Assembly: GCF_026341515.1 (NCBI RefSeq)
Contig: NZ_JAPEOK010000001.1
Location: 3,906,001 to 3,970,000, forward strand
Length of the DNA: 64,000 nt
Direction: 5' to 3'
From: Streptomyces sp. NBC_00878
GTDB taxonomy: Bacteria; Actinomycetota; Actinomycetes; Streptomycetales; Streptomycetaceae
Each line of letters opens with the position of its first letter. The first letter of the stretch is position 1. Below, piece after piece: positions 57,959 to 64,000 of this stretch. A model generated the notes under the pieces. The model saw only the letters and a list, made by a program, of their open reading frames with translations, ran no database searches and was not told the origin of the DNA. A program made the translations under genes and the position numbers.

Positions 57959-57996
57959 GGTGCAGGTCGGGACGACAAACTGTCCTGACCTGCACC
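57959..57996. terminator. Terminator after the MFS gene
   Basis: GGTGCAGGTC-g-GGAC...GTCC-t-GACCTGCACC with an 8-base loop, then TTTTCC. It follows a short GC-rich stretch with ACCGCGGGCGC repeats and separates the transporter from the sigma factor gene. Confidence 0.8.
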
Positions 57997-58106
57997 TTTT
58001 CCGTCTCGGGGAGCCATTGTCAGTGGGCTGCGGTAGCTTCCGAGGTGCCGGCATCGCAACGGTGCGGTGAAGGTGACGACGAACATGCCACAGGGGTGGG
58101 TTGGCC

Positions 58107-59114
58107 ATGAGCGACGGTACGGCGACGGTGGAGGACCTCGACGTCCGGCTTGAGAAGCACCGGGTCGAGTTGACGGGGTACTGCTACCGAATGCTCGGCT
58201 CGTCCTTCGAGGCGGAGGACGCGGTCCAGGACACACTGGTGCGCGCCTGGCGCAGCTACGACAAGTTCGAGGGCCGCTCCTCGATGCGCTCGTGGCTGTA
58301 CCGGATCGCGACGAACGTATGCCTGGACATGCTGACGGCGGGCAACAAGCGGGCCCGCCCGGTGGACCTGACGGACTCGACCCCGCTCGCGCAGGCGGCA
58401 CTGACCCCGCGCCCGGACAACACCTGGCTGGAGCCGATGCCGGACGCGCGCGTGCTGCCGACGGTCGCCGACCCGGCGGAGGCCGCCGTCGCCAAGGAGT
58501 CGGTGCGCCTCGCCTTCATGGCCGCCCTGCAGCAACTGCCGCCCAAGCAGCGGGCCGTGCTCATCCTGCGCGAGGTCCTCGCGTGGAAGGCGAGCGAGGT
58601 CGCCGAGCTGCTCGGCACGACGGTCGCCTCGGTCAACAGCGCGCTCCAGCGGGCCCGGGCGACGCTCGCCGAGAGCGACAGCGCCGCGGCCCGTGCCGCC
58701 ACGTCCGACCCGCTGGACGAGGAGCAGCAGAAGCTCCTGGAGCGCTATGTGGCGGCCTTCGAGGGGTACGACATGACGGCACTCACGGCACTGCTGCACG
58801 AGGACGCCGTGATGACGATGCCGCCGTTCGACCTGTGGCTGACCGGCCCCGAGGACATCACGGGCTTCATGACGACGCTCGGGGCGCCCTGTGCGAACTC
58901 GCACCTGGTACCGGTCGCGGTGAACGGCCTGCCGGGCTTCGCCCAGTACAAGCCGGATCCGGAGACGGGTGGCTACACGGCGTGGGCGGTGCAGGTCCTG
59001 GAGACGTCAGAAGGCCGGATCACCGGGTTCCACTGCTTCCTCGACACGAAGCGGTGGTTCCCGCTGTTCGGGCTGCCCCTCAACCTCGAAGAGGAGGCCG
59101 ACAAGAGCGAGTAG
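58107..59114 (+). CDS. ECF sigma factor with C-terminal SnoaL-like domain
   Basis: 335 residues. Region 2 (CYRMLGSSFEAEDAVQDTLV, RAWRSYDKFEGRSSMRSWLY) and region 4 (LPPKQRAVLILREVLAWKAS, LGTTVASVNSALQRARATL) are intact. After residue 215 comes a SnoaL-like domain (LLERYVAAFEGYDMTALTAL, DAVMTMPPFDLWLTGPED). The arrangement is that of the SigG/SigX5 group (TIGR02960-like), where the C-terminal domain replaces a separate anti-sigma factor. ATG 58107 has GGGGTGGG upstream. Its 3' end overlaps by 108 bases the antisense STAS gene. Confidence 0.93.
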   Translation: MSDGTATVEDLDVRLEKHRVELTGYCYRMLGSSFEAEDAVQDTLVRAWRSYDKFEGRSSMRSWLYRIATNVCLDMLTAGNKRARPVDLTDSTPLAQAALTPRPDNTWLEPMPDARVLPTVADPAEAAVAKESVRLAFMAALQQLPPKQRAVLILREVLAWKASEVAELLGTTVASVNSALQRARATLAESDSAAARAATSDPLDEEQQKLLERYVAAFEGYDMTALTALLHEDAVMTMPPFDLWLTGPEDITGFMTTLGAPCANSHLVPVAVNGLPGFAQYKPDPETGGYTAWAVQVLETSEGRITGFHCFLDTKRWFPLFGLPLNLEEEADKSE

Positions 59115-59393
59115 CGCACGCAGGGCGGAGTCCGGATCGCGCAGTCTGATCCGTCCTCCGGCGCGACGGGCGGCGAGCTGCATCCTGGCGAGCGCGTCGA
59201 CGGTGGTCAGACCTGGTGGTCCGAGACCGGCGACATCGCAGACCACGACCCCGGCTCTGCTGCTCTCCAGCCGCGCGCGCACGTCCTCGCACAGCCTCGG
59301 CACCTCGTCTCGGGCGACGGGGCCGGGCAGTACGAGTACGGCAGGTGTCATGGCGTCCACGACCGGTAGACCGGACGGCGACACGGAACTCAT
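59007..59393 (-). CDS. STAS-domain protein (anti-anti-sigma type)
   Basis: 128 residues. STAS-like pattern: TPAVLVLPGPVARDEVPRLC, SRAGVVVCDVAGLGPPGLTT (strand-loop of the phosphorylated Ser/Thr region), VDALARMQLAARRAGGRIRL and LRALLALVGLLFEVEGQ. It is of the short actinobacterial class found away from spoIIAA operons. The start is uncertain: ATG 59393 or ATG 59351. Its last 36 codons are read antisense to the end of the ECF sigma factor gene, so mRNAs of the two are complementary for 108 bases. That may let one limit the other. Confidence 0.78.
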   Translation of the reverse strand: MSSVSPSGLPVVDAMTPAVLVLPGPVARDEVPRLCEDVRARLESSRAGVVVCDVAGLGPPGLTTVDALARMQLAARRAGGRIRLRDPDSALRALLALVGLLFEVEGQPEQREPPLRVEEAVEPGDPAF

Positions 59394-59554
59394 CGCTGCC
59401 CGCTCACAGAACACGAAGCCGAGGTAGCGCAAGGTCACATTGACCTGGTCGTGGCCTGCCCCAGAGGGTTCGGCGTATGCCCCACGAATCGGCACCCGTC
59501 CGACCGATTACGGTGGTGGCGCCCCGCAGAAGAAGGCGCCCACCGCCACGTCCC

Positions 59555-60139
59555 TCAGTCGATGGGGAACTCTCTGGTGTCGATGGCGAGGTCGAAAGGA
59601 GCGGGCAACTTGATGGTCTCGCCGAACTTGGCGACGCTCAGGGGGCGGTAGACGTCGCCCTGCGGTTCTCCGTAGAGCGTCGCGGTGGGGCCTTCGGGGG
59701 CCCAGCGGTCGACGAGAAGGTACAGAGGAATGCCTGCGGTGGCGTAGGCGGCGGGCTTGCTGATGCGGTCGTGGCGGGCGTTGGACTTGGAGGTGACCTC
59801 GACGACGAGTTCGGCGAGGGCTGCCGGAATGTGGGTGTCGGTTTCCGCGTCCTCCCGGACAGGGGCCACCACGATGTCCGGGATGAGCATACCCAGACGC
59901 GATGGCACGGCGATGGCCAATGTCTGGAAGACCTCCCAGTCCTCGGGGATCACTGAGTAGAGGCGGCGCTGGATGCGTGCCGCGATCACGTTATGGCGGT
60001 ACGCGGGAGCAGGTGACACGGTGATGATCCCCTCAATGATCTCCACCTTGCTGCCCTCGGGCCATTCCATCTCCTCCCAGAACCGGACAAGGTCGTCCCA
60101 GTTCCGGTCGGGCTCCTGGCTCACGGTGAGTGCGCTCAT
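59555..60139 (-). CDS. Uma2-family (DUF820) restriction-endonuclease-fold protein
   Basis: 194 residues. The PD-(D/E)xK core is visible as YRHNVIAARIQRRL, PDIVVAP (Asp) and ELVVEVTSKSNARHD (E-x-K-like E.TSKS), followed by KPAAYATAGIPLYLLVDR. Uma2 proteins are abundant in actinobacteria and cyanobacteria; their biological role is unknown, though nuclease activity and spread as orphan elements have been proposed. ATG 60139 with GAGA upstream. It lies downstream of deoA but in the same direction, 139 bases on, and does not look like part of that operon. Confidence 0.9.
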   Translation of the reverse strand: MSALTVSQEPDRNWDDLVRFWEEMEWPEGSKVEIIEGIITVSPAPAYRHNVIAARIQRRLYSVIPEDWEVFQTLAIAVPSRLGMLIPDIVVAPVREDAETDTHIPAALAELVVEVTSKSNARHDRISKPAAYATAGIPLYLLVDRWAPEGPTATLYGEPQGDVYRPLSVAKFGETIKLPAPFDLAIDTREFPID

Positions 60140-60278
60140 GGCGGTCTCCTATCGGTGCGTCACCGATCCCAGCATGCCGAACGGGACCAGTGCAGGTCCA
60201 CCGATCCCGTTCACCCGTACGAGGGCCCCTGACATCAGCGGCCTCCGGCCTCGGGCCAGGTCAGGTCGGTCAGGTCGG

Positions 60279-61571
<1,293 letters not shown>

Positions 61572-61644
61572 GGCTTTCCTTCCGAAGTGCAGCGGCCCCT
61601 CCCGGTGCCCTGGAGGCACGCGACGCGGAGGGGCCGACCGTGAA

Positions 61645-62061
61645 TTACTTGCGGAGATGCCCCGGCCCGAAGGCCTGCGGCAGCATCTCCGAGAGCGGCA
61701 GGATCCCGGCAGGGGTATCCATGATCAGATCCGGGCCGCCGAACTCGTACAGCAGCTGGCGGCAGCGGCCGCACGGTACGAGGATCTCGCCGCGGCGGTC
61801 CACGCAGGTGAAGTGCGTGAGGCGGCCGCCCCCGGTGTTGTGGAGCTGCGAGACCAGACCGCACTCGGCGCACAGCCCGACCCCGTACGAGGCGTTCTCG
61901 ACGTTGCACCCGGAGATCACCCGGCCGTCGTCGACCAGCGCCGCGACGCCGACCGGATAGCCCGAATACGGGGCGTACGCGCGGGACATGGCCTCGCGGG
62001 CCACCTCCCGCAGGGCCTGCCAGTCGACCTCGGCCGCGGATCCGGTTTCGGCGGACGTCAC
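61645..62061 (-). CDS. cdd: Cytidine deaminase
   Basis: Converts (deoxy)cytidine to (deoxy)uridine, feeding DeoA. 138 residues, the homotetrameric class. Motifs: AYAPYSGYPVGVAAL, GCNVENASYGVGLCAEC (catalytic Glu is in CAE; zinc Cys) and PCGRCRQLLYEF (two zinc Cys). GTG 62061 overlaps the stop of the upstream permease gene (GTGA), so translation is coupled. It is part of permease-permease-cdd-deoA, a complete pyrimidine nucleoside uptake and breakdown operon. Confidence 0.96.
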   Translation of the reverse strand: MTSAETGSAAEVDWQALREVAREAMSRAYAPYSGYPVGVAALVDDGRVISGCNVENASYGVGLCAECGLVSQLHNTGGGRLTHFTCVDRRGEILVPCGRCRQLLYEFGGPDLIMDTPAGILPLSEMLPQAFGPGHLRK

Positions 62062-63323
62062 GTGCCCTGCCCCCGCCGGTACGGCATGCCGTCCGCCTTC
62101 GGCATCCGCAGCCGCTGGGCGGACAGCGAGAGGACGAGCAGCGTGATGACGTACGGCGTCGCGGAGACGACCTGGTTCGGCACCACGTCGGTGAGCGCGT
62201 ACCAGGTGAACATCAGCACGCCGACGGCGAAGGTGATCACGGCGGGCACGTACTTCTTCCTGACCAGCAGCCAGATCGCGCCGATGGCCAGCAGTATGGC
62301 GCCGAGCAGCAGCAGCGCGTGGACGTTCTCGGCGCCGCCGCGGAGGTTGAGGCTGTCGGTGTAGCCGAACAGGCCCGCGCCGAGGGCGAGTCCGCCCGGC
62401 ATCCAGTTGCCGAAGATCATCGCGGCGAGACCGATGTAGCCGCGACCGCTGGTCTGGCCCTCCAGGTAGAAGGGGTTGGCGACGGTGGAGAGGAAGACAC
62501 CGCCGAGGCCCGCCAGACCGCCGGAGATGATCACGGCCAGGTACTTGTACCTGTAGACGTTGACGCCGAGCGACTCGGCCGCGACCGGGTTCTCGCCGCA
62601 GGACCGCAGCCGCAGGCCGAAGGCCGTGCGCCACAGGATCCACCAGGTGGCCGGGATCAGCGCGACGGCGATCAGGGTCAGCCAGGAGACGTTGGTGACC
62701 AGACCGCCGAGCAGACCCGCGAGGTCCGAGATGAAGAACCAGCCCTTGTCGTTGAGGTCGACGAGCGCGTCGGACAGTCCTGGCACCGTGAAGTCGCCGA
62801 TCGACTCGACCGGCGGGGACTGCTTGGCCGAGCCGCCCTGGACGCCCTCGAAGGCGAGCGGGGCAAGGTAGCGGGTGATGCCGAGGGCCAGGATGTTGAT
62901 GGCCACACCGGAGACGATGTGGTTGACGTTGAAGGTGACCGTGACGATCGCGTGCAGCAGACCGCCGAGGCAGCCGCCGATGATGCCGATGATGACGCCG
63001 TTCCACGGGCCCCACTGGTAGCCGGCCCAGGCGCCGAACCAGGTGCCGAAGATCATCATGCCTTCGAGGCCGATGTTGACGACGCCCGCGCGCTCGGCCC
63101 ACAGGCCGCCGAGACCGGCCAGGCCGATCGGGACGGCCAGTTCGAGCGCGGTGGACATCTGGCTGACGTTGGTGATGCCGTCGGCGCCGGTGATGATGCG
63201 GACGAGCGAGGTCAGCGCCAGGCCGCCCGCGATGACCAGCAGCAGGACGGGCCAGGTCAGCCGACGGCTGGTGGGCACCGCGGGCTGCAGCGAGGGCTGG
63301 TTGAGGTCGGTCACGGTGGTCAT
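62058..63323 (-). CDS. Nucleoside ABC transporter permease (NupQ-like)
   Basis: 421 residues, about ten membrane helices, of the branched-chain-amino-acid/ribose permease family (PF02653). PIGLAGLGGLWAERAGVVNIG with LEGMM is the mark of the BmpA-type nucleoside permeases; RSCGENPVAAESLGVNVYRYKY is the EAA-like ATPase contact and ALGAGLFGYTDSLNLRGG follows. ATG 63323 overlaps the upstream permease stop (ATGA) and has GGAGG 12 nt upstream. The transporter would take up nucleosides; the lipoprotein and ATPase partners should be past the right edge. Confidence 0.93.
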   Translation of the reverse strand: MTTVTDLNQPSLQPAVPTSRRLTWPVLLLVIAGGLALTSLVRIITGADGITNVSQMSTALELAVPIGLAGLGGLWAERAGVVNIGLEGMMIFGTWFGAWAGYQWGPWNGVIIGIIGGCLGGLLHAIVTVTFNVNHIVSGVAINILALGITRYLAPLAFEGVQGGSAKQSPPVESIGDFTVPGLSDALVDLNDKGWFFISDLAGLLGGLVTNVSWLTLIAVALIPATWWILWRTAFGLRLRSCGENPVAAESLGVNVYRYKYLAVIISGGLAGLGGVFLSTVANPFYLEGQTSGRGYIGLAAMIFGNWMPGGLALGAGLFGYTDSLNLRGGAENVHALLLLGAILLAIGAIWLLVRKKYVPAVITFAVGVLMFTWYALTDVVPNQVVSATPYVITLLVLSLSAQRLRMPKADGMPYRRGQGT

Positions 63324-64000
63324 CGTCCGGCCACCTCCTTCTTGGTGTTGTTGTCGGAGGTGGCGCCGAGGACGTGGCCCGCCGCGAGTTCCGCGCCGAC
63401 GCGGCGCTGCTGGCGGCGCAGACCCCATTCGCGTACGGCCTCGTACGAGACGACGACCGCGATCACGATCAGGCCCTGCATGATGACCGCGATCTCCTTG
63501 TCGTACCCGTGGAAGTCGAGCTCGGGCGAGGCCTTGTCCAGCCAGGCCCAGAGGAGGGCCGCGAAGGCGATGCCCGTCGGGCTGTTGCGGCCGAGCAGGG
63601 CGATGCCGATGCCGAGGAAGCCGATGCCGGTCGGGAAGTTGAGGCTGTAGGTGTGCGTGTCGCCGAGCAGGATCGGCAGGCCCGCGAGGCCGGCCAGACC
63701 GCCGGAGAGCAGCATGGCGGTGAGCACCATGCGCTTGGGGTTCACGCCGCTGGCCGCGGCGGCCGACTCGGAGGCGCCCGAGGCGCGCAGGTCGAAGCCG
63801 AAGCGGGTGCGGTTGAGGACGACCCAGTAGCCGATGCCGAGCAGCACCGCGAGGATCACGAGGCCGTAGATCTCGCCGGCGTCGCCCATGTCGAAGCCGG
63901 GGACCCAGCCGGACTCCTTCATCTCGCCGGTGGTGTTGTTGTTGCCGACCTTGACGCCGAAGACGTTGGGCAGCCAGAAGTAGGCGATGACGGAGGTCGC
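63320..64000 (-). CDS. Nucleoside ABC transporter permease (NupP-like), 5' end outside window
   Basis: The last 226 codons are visible. Frame is open from base 64000 through VIAYFWLPNVFGVKVGNNNT to the stop at 63320, so the start lies to the right of the window. Helices and the contact loop FGFDLRASGASESAAAASGVN (split over this region) and GDTHTYSLNFPTGIGFLGIG identify it as the first of the two PF02653 nucleoside permeases. It overlaps the next permease by four bases. Together with it, cdd and deoA it makes up the nucleoside operon. Confidence 0.92.
   Translation of the reverse strand, partial: ATSVIAYFWLPNVFGVKVGNNNTTGEMKESGWVPGFDMGDAGEIYGLVILAVLLGIGYWVVLNRTRFGFDLRASGASESAAAASGVNPKRMVLTAMLLSGGLAGLAGLPILLGDTHTYSLNFPTGIGFLGIGIALLGRNSPTGIAFAALLWAWLDKASPELDFHGYDKEIAVIMQGLIVIAVVVSYEAVREWGLRRQQRRVGAELAAGHVLGATSDNNTKKEVAGR

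Overview
This window is high-GC actinobacterial chromosome and almost certainly Streptomyces. The evidence is strong third-position GC bias, frequent GTG starts, many leaderless genes, and a set of recognisable Streptomyces loci: afsQ1/afsQ2 with divergent sigQ, cya, hutH with a CSG active-site motif, accA2/pccB/pccE and mmpB. Gene order resembles, from memory, the SCO4890-SCO4940 part of the S. coelicolor core chromosome. No tRNA, rRNA, CRISPR array or intact transposase was seen.

Layout. 1-8.3 kb is envelope and secretion: a subtilisin cut by the window edge, a MacB-type ABC exporter pair, a lipoprotein L,D-transpeptidase, a small conserved acidic protein, a sortase substrate (LADTG) and a long glycosyltransferase. 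8.5-13.4 kb holds a DEAD-box helicase, a cold-shock protein with a structured leader, hutH and a GAF-GGDEF protein. 13.5-18.4 kb holds an enoyl-CoA hydratase, a collagen-like membrane-anchored protein, a class III adenylate cyclase with a very long repetitive N-terminus, and birA. 18.8-25.6 kb is the acyl-CoA carboxylase locus (pccB, pccE, accA2) enclosing an SGNH hydrolase, the 42-residue mmpB-like gene, maf and a membrane protein; BirA next door would biotinylate AccA2. 25.8-32.9 kb holds TetR and DeoR regulators, an LpdA-like quinone reductase, a gamma-glutamylcyclotransferase-like protein, purine nucleoside phosphorylase and a PGM2-like mutase. 33-35.8 kb encodes two integral membrane proteins.

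36.0-42.4 kb looks like an accessory island: a monooxygenase-fold membrane protein, a benzaldehyde-type dehydrogenase, an FUSC-type aromatic-acid exporter, an aryl-alcohol-type dehydrogenase and two MarR regulators, each with a visible AT-rich inverted repeat. 42.6-46.0 kb is deoC followed by a catalytic and a cysteine-free aldehyde dehydrogenase. 46.2-53.3 kb is the sigQ/afsQ region with a kinase, lipoprotein, VanZ and PspC proteins, flanked by two small secreted Ala-rich proteins. 53.4-64 kb contains add, an alpha/beta-hydrolase with Asp at the nucleophile elbow, a LysR/MFS pair, an ECF sigma factor overlapped antisense by a STAS gene, a Uma2 protein, and the deoA-cdd-permease-permease nucleoside operon, which runs off the right edge.

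The main integrating observation is that punA, deoC and add, spread over 24 kb, each carry the same 12-bp palindrome CTACGCGCGTAG immediately upstream of a leaderless start. This points to a nucleoside-catabolism regulon: transport, deamination and phosphorolysis, then (deoxy)ribose-phosphate mutation, aldol cleavage and acetaldehyde oxidation.
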